Assembly: GCA_947259095.1 (NCBI GenBank)
Contig: CAMYLA010000031.1
Span: 1-64,000 of the forward strand
Length of the DNA stretch: 64,000 nucleotides
Direction: 5' to 3'
DNA from: an uncultured Acidimicrobiaceae bacterium
Lineage (GTDB): Bacteria; Actinomycetota; Acidimicrobiia; Acidimicrobiales; SZUA-35
Position numbers and translations under genes: made by a program
Shown: positions 16,762 to 25,865 of the stretch, one piece after another
Numbering within the stretch: the first letter of the stretch is position 1
Layout of the letters: each line of letters opens with the position of its first letter
Notes under the pieces: generated by a model
Seen by the model: only the letters and a program-made list of their open reading frames with translations
Database searches by the model: none
What the model was told of the DNA's origin: nothing

Positions 16762-19700
16762 TCACGACGGCGCTCCGGCGGAGACGACCTTGTCCGGGGT
16801 CCCACCGGCCGACCCCGACCCGGACGATGTCGAGGGTACAGGTTCGGGGAACATCGTCTCGAAGAACAGCACCAGGTCCGGCAGCAGGTTGTTCTTCTTC
16901 ATGATCCCGACCTGCAACTGCCCGCCGTTCTCGTACTCAGCGGGCTTCCAGACCCCCTGTGCGAACAGCCGGGCGAAGCGAACCTCTTCACTGACCTTGA
17001 GCTTGACCGGGCCCAACTTGGCGACGAACTCCGGGCCGCCGAAGCCCGGCCCTCCGATGACCACCAGTTCGGTCACCCCCAACCGTGCGCAGTGGGCTCT
17101 GATCCTGGCCACTTCGAGCAGCCGTTCGGCAACATCGGGAATCGGGCCGTAGCGATCCTGCCATTCGGTCCCGATCTGTTCGACGGCCTCGATCGAGGTG
17201 ACCGCAGCCAGCTTACGGTAGGCCTCCAGGCGTTGGGCCTCGCCCTCGACGTAGTCGGTCGGCAGGTTGGCCGCCACCGGCAGGTCGATCTGGACATCGT
17301 TCGGTTCCTCGATCGGGGTGCCGTTCAGCTCGGCCACCGCCTCGACCACCATCTGGCAGTACAGGTCGTAGCCGACGGCGGCGATATGCCCGGACTGGCC
17401 GGTGCCGAGCAGGTTCCCGGCGCCCCGTATCTCGAGATCCCGCATTGCGATCTTGAACCCGGCGCCGAGATCGGTGGCCTCGCCGATGGTCTTCAGCCGC
17501 TCATAGGCGTCTTCGGACAGGGCGGCGTCCGGCCGGGTGAAGAGGTAGGCGTAGGCCCGCTGGCCCGATCGACCGACCCGACCCCGGAGCTGGTGGAGTT
17601 GCCCCAGCCCGAGCAGTTCGGCCCGGTCGACCACCAGGGTGTTGACCGTCGGCATGTCGATCCCGGACTCGATGATCGTGGTGCAGACCAGGACGTCGTA
17701 GTCACCCTCCCAGAAGTCGAGCACGGTCTTCTCCAGCGAGCCCTCGTCCATCTGACCGTGGGCCACCGCAATCCGGGCCTCTGGCACCAGGTTGCGAAGA
17801 TCGGCCGCCACCTTTTCGATGCTCTGGACCCGGTTGTGAACGAAGAAGACCTGGCCTTCCCTGAGCAGCTCACGGCGAATGGCCTCGGCCGCGGCCCGCT
17901 CGTCGTACTCGCCGACGTAGGTCATGATGGGTTGGCGATCGGCGGGCGGGGTGTTGAGCAGCGACAGGTCCCGGATGCCGGTGAGGCTCATCTCCAGCGT
18001 CCGGGGGATCGGGGTGGCGGTCAACGTCAGCACGTCGACGGCGGCCCGGCCCGGGCCCGGGTTCGGGTCCGGGGCCGGGCCGGTTCCGGCCTCACCCGAT
18101 CCTTGTTTGGCCACGAAGCCCTTGAGGGCCTCCTTGTGGGCGACCCCGAACCGCTGCTCCTCGTCGATGATCACCAGGCCCAGGTTCTTGAACCGCACGT
18201 CCTCGGACAGGATCCGGTGGGTGCCGATCAACACGTCGACCTCACCGGCCGTGGTGGCCTCGACGACCTTGCGGGCCTGACCCGGCGTCAGGAAGCGGCT
18301 GAGCACCTCGACCCGGATCGGGTAGGGGGCGAAACGGTCGGCGAAGGTCTGGTAGTGCTGCTGGGCCAGCAGCGTCGTCGGGACCAGGATGGCGGTCTGG
18401 AGCCCGTCCTGGACCGCCTTGAACACCGCTCGGACCGCGATCTCGGTCTTGCCGAACCCGACGTCTCCAACGACCAGTCGGTCCATCGGGATCGGCTGCT
18501 CCATGTCCTCCTTGACCGAGACGATCGCCTCGGCCTGATCCGGGGTCAGCTCGTAGGGGAACGCCGCCTCCACCTCCGACTGCCACGGGGTGTCGTCACC
18601 GAACCGGTGACCTTCGGTGGTGATCCGCTTCTGATAAAGCACCACCAGCTCCTGGGCGATCTCGGCCACCGCCGATCGGACCTTGGATTTTGTCTTGGCG
18701 AAGTCGGAGCCGCCGAGGCGGTGCAGGGTCGGCGTGTCTCCGCCGGTGAACCGTCGGATCAGATCGATCTGGTCGGACGGGAGATAGAGCTTGTCGTCGC
18801 CCCGATACTCCAGCAGCAGGTAGTCCCGCTCGTGGCCACCGATGGCCCGCTTGACCATCCCGGCGAAGCGGCCGACCCCGTGCTGGTGGTGGACGACGTA
18901 GTTGCCGACGTTGAGATCGTCGAAGAACCCTTCGCTCTGCCGTTTCCGGGGCCTGGCCCTGCGGTGGGCCCGCCGCCGACCGGTCAGGTCGGCCTCGGTC
19001 AACACCGCAATCCCGGCCTCGGGCAGCACGAAGCCCCGCTCCAGGGTGGCGACGACCAGATGGGCGCCGCCGGTGAACACGTCTGGCATCGAGTCGCCGT
19101 GGTCTGCCGGGGTCAACCCCCACTCCTCGAGGGCGTGGCGGGTCCTGGCCGCCGATCCGACACCGTCGGCGGTGACGACGACCCGGGCCCCGTCCGCCAC
19201 CAGCTGGTTCAGCCGGGCCGCCAGCTGCTCACCGGGCGGCTCCCAGCCCGACGCCGGAAGCACGGCCACGTCAGGCCCCTCCGGTACGGCCGAGACCGTG
19301 ACGGCCGGAACGGTGGTCTTGGCCAACAAGCGATCGAACGGCAGGTGGAGCCTCGGAAAACCCTCCGAGTTGTCGGCAGCCCCGCCATGGGAAGGAGCGG
19401 ACTCGCCGCCGCCGGTAGTGCCGATCGGAACGGCCCCGCTCCCGCTGTCGCCGTAGACGGCACCCCAGGTTCTGGCCAGACTGGAGGCGAGATCGGCCTC
19501 CTCGGCCAGCAGATCGGCTCCCCGGTCCCGCATTCTTCGCGGTTCGACCAGAACGACCATGGCGTCACCGGACAGCAGGTCGGTCAGCACCCGCTCGTCA
19601 TCGGTCAGCCACGGCAACCACGACTCCATACCCTCGAACAGCTCACCATCGGCCAGCCGCTGCCACTGCTCCCGGCCCCACGGTTCGCTGGACTGCAGCC

Positions 19701-20487
19701 GTTCGGCCCGATCCCGGATCTCCCCGGTCGCCATCAGCTCCCTGCAGGGGAAGATCTCGATCTCGGCCCGATCGACGGTGGACCGTTGATCGTTGATCGT
19801 GAACTCGCACAGCCGGTCGACCTCGTCGCCCCACAGATCGATGCGGTACGGCCCTTCGGCGGTGGAGGGGAACACGTCGACGATCGAACCCCTGACCGCC
19901 ACCTCGCCTCGATGCTCGACCTGGGCTTCCCGGCGGTAGCCGAACTCGACCAATTGCCCCACCAGCTCCTGAATGTCGACCTGGTCTTCGGCGCCGATCA
20001 CGATCGGGTCGACCTCTTCGACGTGGGGCCCGAGCCGCTGGATGAGTGCCCGGACCGAAGCCACGATCACCTTGGGACAGCGCTGGGGGTCCTCCAGGTG
20101 CCACAACACCCGGAGCCGGTTGCCCATCGCCTCGATCGACGGGCTGATGCGCTCGAACGGCAGCGTCTCCCAAGCCGGGAAGACCAGCACCTGATCGGTT
20201 CCGAGGTAGACCGACAGATCGGCGGCCAACCGTTCGGCCTCGGTGGTGGTGGGAACGGCAACGAGGATCGGGCTGCGCTCCGAGGCGCGGGCCAGCCCGG
20301 CCAAAGCCATCGCCCTGGCCGGTTCCGACACCGCCAGCACACTGGAGGCCCGCCCGATGACCCGGGTGAGGACGGGATCGTCGGCCAGTGACCGAACCAG
20401 GTTCCGCAACCCGGCCCCCGGTCGGTCGTCGAGATCGGGATCGGTGCCATGGCCGGCAGGCCGAACAGAGGTGTCCTGGGAGGTCAC
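16762..20487 (-). CDS. mfd: Transcription-repair coupling factor Mfd
   Basis: A 1241-residue Mfd. It includes the UvrB-like N-terminal module, the RNA polymerase interaction domain (YVVHHQHGVGRFAGM), and the RecG-like translocase with Walker A in GDVGFGKTEIAVRA and DEEQRFGV, followed by TATPIPRTL and the C-terminal TRCF domain. It removes stalled RNA polymerase and recruits UvrA. A Gly/Pro-rich insertion of about 20 residues precedes VDVLTLTATPIPRTL and is unusual for the family. Start GTG 20487 lies 15 bp after the pth stop. The pth-mfd neighbourhood is conserved in Actinobacteria and beyond. Confidence 0.97.
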   Translation of the reverse strand: MTSQDTSVRPAGHGTDPDLDDRPGAGLRNLVRSLADDPVLTRVIGRASSVLAVSEPARAMALAGLARASERSPILVAVPTTTEAERLAADLSVYLGTDQVLVFPAWETLPFERISPSIEAMGNRLRVLWHLEDPQRCPKVIVASVRALIQRLGPHVEEVDPIVIGAEDQVDIQELVGQLVEFGYRREAQVEHRGEVAVRGSIVDVFPSTAEGPYRIDLWGDEVDRLCEFTINDQRSTVDRAEIEIFPCRELMATGEIRDRAERLQSSEPWGREQWQRLADGELFEGMESWLPWLTDDERVLTDLLSGDAMVVLVEPRRMRDRGADLLAEEADLASSLARTWGAVYGDSGSGAVPIGTTGGGESAPSHGGAADNSEGFPRLHLPFDRLLAKTTVPAVTVSAVPEGPDVAVLPASGWEPPGEQLAARLNQLVADGARVVVTADGVGSAARTRHALEEWGLTPADHGDSMPDVFTGGAHLVVATLERGFVLPEAGIAVLTEADLTGRRRAHRRARPRKRQSEGFFDDLNVGNYVVHHQHGVGRFAGMVKRAIGGHERDYLLLEYRGDDKLYLPSDQIDLIRRFTGGDTPTLHRLGGSDFAKTKSKVRSAVAEIAQELVVLYQKRITTEGHRFGDDTPWQSEVEAAFPYELTPDQAEAIVSVKEDMEQPIPMDRLVVGDVGFGKTEIAVRAVFKAVQDGLQTAILVPTTLLAQQHYQTFADRFAPYPIRVEVLSRFLTPGQARKVVEATTAGEVDVLIGTHRILSEDVRFKNLGLVIIDEEQRFGVAHKEALKGFVAKQGSGEAGTGPAPDPNPGPGRAAVDVLTLTATPIPRTLEMSLTGIRDLSLLNTPPADRQPIMTYVGEYDERAAAEAIRRELLREGQVFFVHNRVQSIEKVAADLRNLVPEARIAVAHGQMDEGSLEKTVLDFWEGDYDVLVCTTIIESGIDMPTVNTLVVDRAELLGLGQLHQLRGRVGRSGQRAYAYLFTRPDAALSEDAYERLKTIGEATDLGAGFKIAMRDLEIRGAGNLLGTGQSGHIAAVGYDLYCQMVVEAVAELNGTPIEEPNDVQIDLPVAANLPTDYVEGEAQRLEAYRKLAAVTSIEAVEQIGTEWQDRYGPIPDVAERLLEVARIRAHCARLGVTELVVIGGPGFGGPEFVAKLGPVKLKVSEEVRFARLFAQGVWKPAEYENGGQLQVGIMKKNNLLPDLVLFFETMFPEPVPSTSSGSGSAGGTPDKVVSAGAPS

Positions 20488-20502
20488 GGCGCGGCGCTGC
20501 TC

Positions 20503-21138
20503 CTAGTCCGGCTTGGCAACACGACGGTTCACGGTGGCCATCGCCGCCTCGACGCCGACCTCGGTCAGCAGTTCGATGGCATCGGCCGCGGCCTCGACCG
20601 CCGCATCCAACTCGACCCGCTCCGCTTTCCCCGGCTTGCGCAGGATGTACTCCGAGCCGACCTGCGATGCCGGTGGGCGCCCGATACCGATCCGGAGCCG
20701 GATGTACTCGGTGGTGCCGATGTGTTGGGTGATCGACCGCAGACCGTTGTGGCCGGCCAGGCCACCGCCGGCCTTGAGTCTGAGCCGGCCGACCTCCAGA
20801 TCGAGCTCGTCATGGACGATCACGATATGGCTGGCCTCCTGGATGCCGTAGCTCCGCACCAGCAACCTCACGGCCTCGCCCGAGTGATTCATGAAGGTGA
20901 GCGGGAACGCCAGCACCACCCGCTTGTCGTTCATGAGGACCCCGGCGGCCAGGGCCCGGGCCTTGGTCTTGCGGAGCCGGGCATCGGCCCGGCTGGCCAG
21001 GAGCTCGATGACCTCGGCGCCGAGATTGTGACGGGTGCCCTCGAACTGCGCACCGGGGTTGCCGAGGCCGACGATCAGAAGATCGGCCGGCGTTCCTTTG
21101 CGGCCTGGCTCCCCCAACCGGCGAGAGAAGGCTGACAC
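20503..21138 (-). CDS. pth: Peptidyl-tRNA hydrolase
   Basis: A 211-residue Pth. It recycles peptidyl-tRNA by hydrolysing the ester bond in the cytoplasm. The signature LLIVGLGNPGAQFEGTRHN contains the Asn and catalytic His; FMNHSGEAV and HDELDLEVGRLRLKAGGGLAGHNGLRS complete the active site. The N-terminus has about 15 extra residues. It follows rplY by 9 bp and precedes mfd by 15 bp, an arrangement also seen in mycobacteria. Confidence 0.96.
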   Translation of the reverse strand: MSAFSRRLGEPGRKGTPADLLIVGLGNPGAQFEGTRHNLGAEVIELLASRADARLRKTKARALAAGVLMNDKRVVLAFPLTFMNHSGEAVRLLVRSYGIQEASHIVIVHDELDLEVGRLRLKAGGGLAGHNGLRSITQHIGTTEYIRLRIGIGRPPASQVGSEYILRKPGKAERVELDAAVEAAADAIELLTEVGVEAAMATVNRRVAKPD

Positions 21139-21147
21139 CGAGTGGTC

Positions 21148-21825
21148 CTACTCTTCGCCGTCGGCTGCAGAGCTCTCGTCGCCACCGGCGTCGTCGCCCC
21201 CTGCTCCCTCTTCGCCTTCCTCGCCCTCGAGCAATTCGGCGCCCTCTTCGTCTTCGGCGACTTTGGCCGCCCGGGGAATGACCGGGGCCACGACCGAGAT
21301 CTCCTCGGCGACCAGCGGGATGACCGAGTTGGGGAAGTTCAGGTCGGCGACCGAGAGACCCCGTTCCAGGGTCATGATCGAAATGTCGGCTTCGATCTCT
21401 TCAGGAATGGCGTTGGGGGCGACCTCGACCTCGATCTCGAACATCTGCTGTTCGATCATGCCGCCGTTCTCGGTGACGTTGGTGCCCTCACCGACCATGA
21501 TGATCGGGACCTTGACCCTGACCGACTGGTCGGGGTCGATCCTGAGGAAGTCGGCATGGGTGACCACCCGCTTGATCGGATCACGCTGCACGGTGCGGAC
21601 CAGCACGGTTTCGCTCGCACCCTCGACCTCGAGCGTGAAGACGGTGTTCATACCCGTCGGCACGTTGAGTGCGGTGCGCAACTCGAGGTAATCGACGGCG
21701 ACGGTCTGGGGGTCCTTGCCCAACCCGTACACGACGCCGGGCAGCTTGCCCTCGGCCCGCAGGCGGCGGGACGGCCGCGATCCGAGATCACGCCCGAGGG
21801 TTGCTTTGACGACAGTCTGCTCCAT
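21148..21825 (-). CDS. rplY: 50S ribosomal protein L25/general stress protein Ctc
   Basis: A 225-residue long-form bL25 (CTC family). The N-terminal 5S-rRNA-binding domain (SRPSRRLRAEGKLPGVVYG, then HADFLRID) is followed by the C-terminal TL5-type beta domain and a very acidic, Glu/Gly-rich tail of about 45 residues. ATG 21825 is chosen over longer in-frame reading because AAGGA lies 9 nt upstream and residues from MEQTVVKATLGR match the family start. First gene of the rplY-pth-mfd run; the 259-bp region upstream is shared with the opposed metallo-beta-lactamase gene. Confidence 0.93.
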   Translation of the reverse strand: MEQTVVKATLGRDLGSRPSRRLRAEGKLPGVVYGLGKDPQTVAVDYLELRTALNVPTGMNTVFTLEVEGASETVLVRTVQRDPIKRVVTHADFLRIDPDQSVRVKVPIIMVGEGTNVTENGGMIEQQMFEIEVEVAPNAIPEEIEADISIMTLERGLSVADLNFPNSVIPLVAEEISVVAPVIPRAAKVAEDEEGAELLEGEEGEEGAGGDDAGGDESSAADGEE

Positions 21826-22070
21826 GGTAGTACGTTCCTTGCCGAGGTTGGCTCTGTGTGCAGGGCTCGGTGCCGGCAGCTCCGAGTGGTCGACGGCCCT
21901 GCGAATGGTATTGCTGACCGACAGGCGCTTGCTTCGACCTTGGACGGTCCGAACGCCAGCCCTTGATGATAGCTCCTGGCGGTGCCGCAGCCACCCGGGC
22001 CGAGCCACGGCAATCGGCCGGGAACCGTGAGGGAGCGGCCCCGGCGCCGACACCGGGAATGGAACCGGAC

Positions 22071-22076
22071 TAGCGT
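22071..22076 (+). promoter_or_regulatory. -10 element TAGCGT, predicted leaderless start of the 22085 gene
   Basis: TAGCGT ends 8 nt before ATG 22085, which lacks an SD. This fits the TANNNT-plus-start pattern seen at nine other genes in the window. Confidence 0.45.
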
Positions 22077-22084
22077 CTGGTTCC

Positions 22085-23011
22085 ATGTGCGGTGTTCACG
22101 ATGCCAATGGTACGCCGATCGGCCACCACCACGGGCCGATCTTCCGCCCTCGGGCGAAGGCGACGTCCCGGCGGGTCTTCCTCGGGGAGTTCGGCCGCAA
22201 CACCCTCGCCCTGGCCGTCCTCACCCCGTTGGTGGCGGCCTGCGGTGGCGACGGGGACGGGGACGGTGACGCCGGGTCCAACACCGACAGCGGCAGCGGC
22301 GCTGGTAGTGGTGGTGCTGGTGGGGCCACCACCACGACCGATGCCGAACCCGGCGAGACGTCCACCACCGACGGCGGGCAGGACGGCGCAGCCCCCGGCG
22401 CCGCCGAGGAGCTGCAGTGGGGCCGGGCCAACCTCGGGTTCGTCTCGGCCTATGTCCTGGCCAGGGGAAACTCGGCGGCCGTCGTCGACACCGGCTCGGC
22501 CGGCAGTGCCGATGCGATCGGGGAGACGTTGCAGACCATGGGCTTGACCTACGACGACGTGGACCATGTGATCCTCACCCACAAACACGACGACCACATC
22601 GGTGCGTTGACCGAGGTCCTCGCCCGGGCCGGCGCAGCCGCGGTCTACGCCGGTGAGGCCGACCTGCGCGGCATCGGCACCTCGGCCACCGGTGAGGACG
22701 GCATCGTCGGGCTGGTCGGCGGCGAGGACGTCTTCGGCTTCGAGATCGTCGCCACCCCCGGCCATACCGTGGGCCACATGAGCGTCATCGACCACGACGC
22801 AGGTCTGCTGGTGGCCGGCGACGCCATCTTCACCGCCGACGGTGGCGTGGTGGAGGGTCCGGAACAGTTCTTCGACAACGTGCCCCAGTCCCGCCAGACC
22901 ATCAAGGCCCTTGCCGACCTCAGCTTCAACACCCTGCTGGTGGGCCACGGCGATCCGATCGAGCAGGGGGCGGACACCGCAGTGGCCGACCTCGCGGCCT
23001 CACTTCCTTGA
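22085..23011 (+). CDS. Metallo-beta-lactamase-fold lipoprotein, probably Tat-exported
   Basis: A 308-residue protein. It has a twin-Arg-like signal starting near residue 28 (TSRRVFLGEF), a hydrophobic stretch and a lipobox-like V-A-A-C-G, then an Asp/Gly/Thr linker of about 50 residues. The MBL domain carries the zinc motif HKHDDHIG (H-x-H-x-D-H), a GHTVGHMS His and a VAGDAIF Asp, so it should be a zinc hydrolase of the lactonase/glyoxalase-II type acting outside the membrane. It lies on the strand opposite to rplY and prs, interrupting a block conserved elsewhere. Substrate not predictable. Confidence 0.8.
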   Translation: MCGVHDANGTPIGHHHGPIFRPRAKATSRRVFLGEFGRNTLALAVLTPLVAACGGDGDGDGDAGSNTDSGSGAGSGGAGGATTTTDAEPGETSTTDGGQDGAAPGAAEELQWGRANLGFVSAYVLARGNSAAVVDTGSAGSADAIGETLQTMGLTYDDVDHVILTHKHDDHIGALTEVLARAGAAAVYAGEADLRGIGTSATGEDGIVGLVGGEDVFGFEIVATPGHTVGHMSVIDHDAGLLVAGDAIFTADGGVVEGPEQFFDNVPQSRQTIKALADLSFNTLLVGHGDPIEQGADTAVADLAASLP

Positions 23012-23054
23012 TGGTGCTCGATGGTGGTCGGTCGGATGGTGGCCGGGCCGCCCC

Positions 23055-23110
23055 GAGTTTGCAAAGCAAACTCGTGCAACCCGCCGCAACCCGAAGGGTT
23101 GCCGGGTTGC
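23055..23110. repeat. Hairpin and cruciform between two converging genes
   Basis: GAGTTTGC (23055-23062) pairs with GCAAACTC (23066-23073) over aaa. Next, GCAACCC occurs twice (23076-23082 and 23086-23092) and GGGTTGC twice (23096-23102 and 23104-23110), giving nested stems of 7 bp each. There is no T run, so intrinsic termination in either direction is uncertain, but the site lies exactly between the stops of the MBL gene and prs. Confidence 0.6.
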
Positions 23111-23113
23111 CGG

Positions 23114-24094
23114 TTACTGCTGGTTCTGCCCGTCGAAGATCTTGCTGACCGAGGTGTCCTCGAATACCGCTCGGATGGCGTCGGCGATCACCGCCGAGAC
23201 CGAGAGCACTTCGAGCTTGTCGAACCGCTTGTCCGAGGGCATCGGCAGGGTGTCGGTCACGATGACCCGTTCCAACACCGAGTTCTTCAGCCGGTCGATG
23301 GCCGGCCCGCTGAACACCCCATGGGTGGCGGCGGCGGTGACCGAGGCCGCGCCCCGCTCGACCAGCAGTTCGGCGGCCTGGCAGATGGTGCCGGCGGTGT
23401 CGATCATGTCATCGATGACCACACAGGCTCGTCCGGAGACCTCGCCGATGACGTCCTTGGCGGTGGCCACGTTCTTGAGGCCCTTTTCCCGTCGCTTGTG
23501 CACGATGGCCAGGTCGGCGTGCAGCTGCTGGGAGTAGCGCTCGGCCACCTTGACCCGGCCGGCATCCGGCGACACCACCACGAGGTCCTGGCCGTACTCC
23601 CGGAGCCTGCCGACCAGGACCGGCATGGCCGTCAGATGATCCACCGGGCCGTTGAAGAAACCCTGGATCTGACCGCTGTGCAGGTCGACCGAGACCAGCC
23701 GGGATGCTCCGGCCGCCTTGAAGAGATCGGCCACCAGCCGGGCGGTGATCGGCTCCCGCCCCTCGGCCTTACGATCCTGGCGGCCATAGCCGTAGAACGG
23801 TATGACCGCGGTGATCCGCTTGGCCGAGGCCCGGCGGGCGGTATCAACCATGATCAGGTGTTCCATGATCGCGTCGTTGACCGACCGGCCGTCCAGCTCG
23901 CCATGGCTCTGGACGATGAACACGTCCGAGCCGCGGACCGATTCGGCGAACTTGCAGTGGGTCTCGCCGTTCGCGAACTGACCGAGACCGGCCTCGGTCA
24001 CGGGAACGCCAAGGTTCTCCGCAATGAGATCGGTGAGCTCCTGGTTGTGACGGCCGGAGAAGAGATGCAGTCGTTTGGTGGTTACAACTTCCAT
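23114..24094 (-). CDS. prs: Ribose-phosphate pyrophosphokinase
   Basis: A 326-residue class I PRPP synthetase. It makes 5-phosphoribosyl 1-diphosphate from ribose 5-phosphate and ATP. The ATP-binding region F-Y-G-Y-G-R-Q-D-R-K and catalytic flexible loop residues (KRREKG), the PRPP loop VVIDDMIDTAGT and the N-terminal HLFSGRHN are intact. ATG 24094 has GGAGG 7 nt upstream. It is 71 bp downstream of the glmU-like gene on the same strand, the order expected for Actinobacteria. Confidence 0.97.
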   Translation of the reverse strand: MEVVTTKRLHLFSGRHNQELTDLIAENLGVPVTEAGLGQFANGETHCKFAESVRGSDVFIVQSHGELDGRSVNDAIMEHLIMVDTARRASAKRITAVIPFYGYGRQDRKAEGREPITARLVADLFKAAGASRLVSVDLHSGQIQGFFNGPVDHLTAMPVLVGRLREYGQDLVVVSPDAGRVKVAERYSQQLHADLAIVHKRREKGLKNVATAKDVIGEVSGRACVVIDDMIDTAGTICQAAELLVERGAASVTAAATHGVFSGPAIDRLKNSVLERVIVTDTLPMPSDKRFDKLEVLSVSAVIADAIRAVFEDTSVSKIFDGQNQQ

Positions 24095-24165
24095 GCCTGA
24101 CCTCCGGGGCGTGACCTCCTAGCCGGTCACAAGCTGTCCGTTGTCACAGCCCACGGAGCTGCGAG

Positions 24166-25311
24166 CTAGGCGTTGGTACCTGCAGCATAGAACGGTCCAG
24201 TGGCTGTGCCATCGGCAATATCGGATCCCGGCTCCAGCACGGCGAACGGACCAACGTTGCAGTCGTCGCCCACGATGGCCAGGGAGGCCGTTGTCTTCTC
24301 GATCTTGACGTTGTTCCCGACCTGGCAGCGGTCGAGGCGGGTGTCAGGTCCGAGCTCGCAGCCACTGCCGATGGTGGTCGCTCCCTGGAGGATGGTGCCG
24401 GGGAAAATGGTGACATCGGTGCCGAGGCGGACGGTCACGTCGATGTAGGTCCGGTCGGGGTCGACCATGGAGACCCCCATCGACAACCAGTGGCGGTTGG
24501 TCCGGCGCCGCAGCTCGGCCTCGGCCTCGGCCAGCTGGAGGCGGTCGTTGACCGGGATCAGATCGCCGGGATGATCGATCATCGCGGTCTCGCAGGCGTG
24601 CCCGGAGCCGGTCAGCACCTCCACGATGTCCGAGAGGGTGGCCCGGCCTTCCAGGCTCTCGGCCGCCGACCTCCGCATGGCCGGTGCCAGCAGCCCCCGC
24701 CGAACGCAGTAGACACCGAGCGAGACCTCCTCCACCTCCTCGGGATCGACATCGTCGTCGGGCAGGAGCCGGGAATCGTCGGTGTCGATCGAGGCGACCC
24801 GGCCGTGGCGATCCCGGACGATCCGGTCCGAAAGGGTCCAGTTCGGGGCCGGGCGCAACATCGGGTCCTCGGCATCGGCGGTAAGAACGGTGCACGCCGC
24901 ACCGCTGGAACGGTGGGCGTCCAGCAGCTGGCTGAGGGTGGAGGGCCGAAGCAGCGGAAGGTCGGCGGGCACGATCAACAGATCCTCGTCGTCGTCGAAG
25001 TCATCGAAACTGTTGACCCCGGCCAACACTGCATCGCCGACGCCGAGATTTGCCCGCTGCTCGGCGAACCGGACCGGGAAACCCGGAGGATCTTCCAGCA
25101 GTCGCTTGGAGATCCGGCCACCGTCGGAGCCGGTGACCACGACCGCTTGGCGGACGCCGGCCGCTCCCAGGGTTTCGAGCACATAGGAGGCCATGGCGCG
25201 GCCGCACAGCAGGTGGATGGGCTTGGGTCGGATCGACCGCATCGGGGCGCCGGCACTGGTTGCGACGAGAAGTCCGGATGCGGGAGGTCCGGCGGTGGAT
25301 CGATCGCTCAT
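24166..25311 (-). CDS. GlmU-like protein, truncated and with degenerate active sites
   Basis: A 381-residue homologue of bifunctional GlmU (usual length about 450-480). The pyrophosphorylase half keeps FAEQRANLGVGDAV, PADLPLL (the metal Asp), EVSLGVY and PVNDRLQL (the second metal ligand), and a Lys in RPKPIHLL. But the signature nucleotide loop G-x-G-T-R-M is replaced by TSAGAPM. The left-handed beta-helix half starts normally (TYIDVTVRLGTDVTI) but stops after F-A-V-L-E-P-G; the segment that in E. coli carries the catalytic His363 is absent. It occupies the glmU position in the glmU-prs block. It could be a diverged paralogue with a new role or a decayed enzyme; a second, complete GlmU would be needed elsewhere. 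It follows a terminator, so it has its own promoter in 25312-25413. Confidence 0.75.
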   Translation of the reverse strand: MSDRSTAGPPASGLLVATSAGAPMRSIRPKPIHLLCGRAMASYVLETLGAAGVRQAVVVTGSDGGRISKRLLEDPPGFPVRFAEQRANLGVGDAVLAGVNSFDDFDDDEDLLIVPADLPLLRPSTLSQLLDAHRSSGAACTVLTADAEDPMLRPAPNWTLSDRIVRDRHGRVASIDTDDSRLLPDDDVDPEEVEEVSLGVYCVRRGLLAPAMRRSAAESLEGRATLSDIVEVLTGSGHACETAMIDHPGDLIPVNDRLQLAEAEAELRRRTNRHWLSMGVSMVDPDRTYIDVTVRLGTDVTIFPGTILQGATTIGSGCELGPDTRLDRCQVGNNVKIEKTTASLAIVGDDCNVGPFAVLEPGSDIADGTATGPFYAAGTNA

Positions 25312-25413
25312 AGCTACTTTCTAGTTGATATGGACGGGCAAGGGGCCAACCATCACCAAGCAAGCCGGGTCGACGGGCAAGCCTGTCGGTGGTGGTGAGT
25401 GTAGTCGGCGCGT

Positions 25414-25460
25414 AAAAACCGCAGAGGCCGGCGACCGGTGACGGCTGCCGACCTCCGCAG
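25414..25460 (-). terminator. Rho-independent terminator after tRNA-Gln
   Basis: On the minus strand CTGCGGAGGTCGGC (25460-25447) pairs with GCCGGCCTCTGCGG (25432-25419), a 14-bp stem with three G-U pairs, followed by TTTTT (25418-25414). It separates the tRNA transcript from the glmU-like gene. Confidence 0.85.
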
Positions 25461-25558
25461 TATCGGGGGAGATACTTCTCAATCGGCGGTGCTGGCCGAT
25501 CGATGAGCGTCTACCCAAGAATTCTTTTGGAATCCGAAGGTAGGACTGCCGGGAGCTG

Positions 25559-25631
25559 CTCGCGGGGCAGGGCTCGAACCTGCAACCCCCAGATTCAAAG
25601 TCTGGTGTTCTGCCAGTTGAACTACCCGCGA
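25559..25631 (-). tRNA. tRNA-Gln (anticodon TTG)
   Basis: A 73-nt cloverleaf on the minus strand. The acceptor stem TCGCGGG pairs with CCCGCGA, the D arm is GTTC/GAAC with an 8-nt loop, the anticodon arm CCAGA/TCTGG encloses CTTTGAA with anticodon TTG, the variable loop has 5 nt, and the T arm GCAGG/CCTGC encloses TTCGAGC. The discriminator is G. The 3' CCA is not encoded. The position upstream of glmU-prs on the same strand suits the actinobacterial block. Confidence 0.95.
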
Positions 25632-25865
25632 TCGAGAGTTGTTCGAACTTCACGGTAGCGCTGTTTGACCAAGGCCGCAGCCGATTGCCGGGGTTGCGGG
25701 CCGACCGCCCACCCCGATGGCGCAGCCCCGAGCGACGTCGCCTCCTGTGGCTTCACGGGAAGGATGCGGCGTGTTCGAGCCGGCGGTGACGATCAGACGA
25801 AGGTTGCACCGATTCGCTGTTCCGGGGTGGGGCGAGGCCCAACAGCGGCTAGTCTCCGGAACTTC

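Noticed and set aside
16564-20391. A 1275-codon open frame on the + strand opposite mfd
   Set aside because: It is the antisense shadow of mfd in GC-rich DNA; its composition is biased and shows no domain, while mfd on the minus strand is complete.
23114-24094. Possible frameshift or truncation of prs caused by the neighbouring inverted repeats
   Set aside because: All PRPP synthetase motifs and the usual length are intact.
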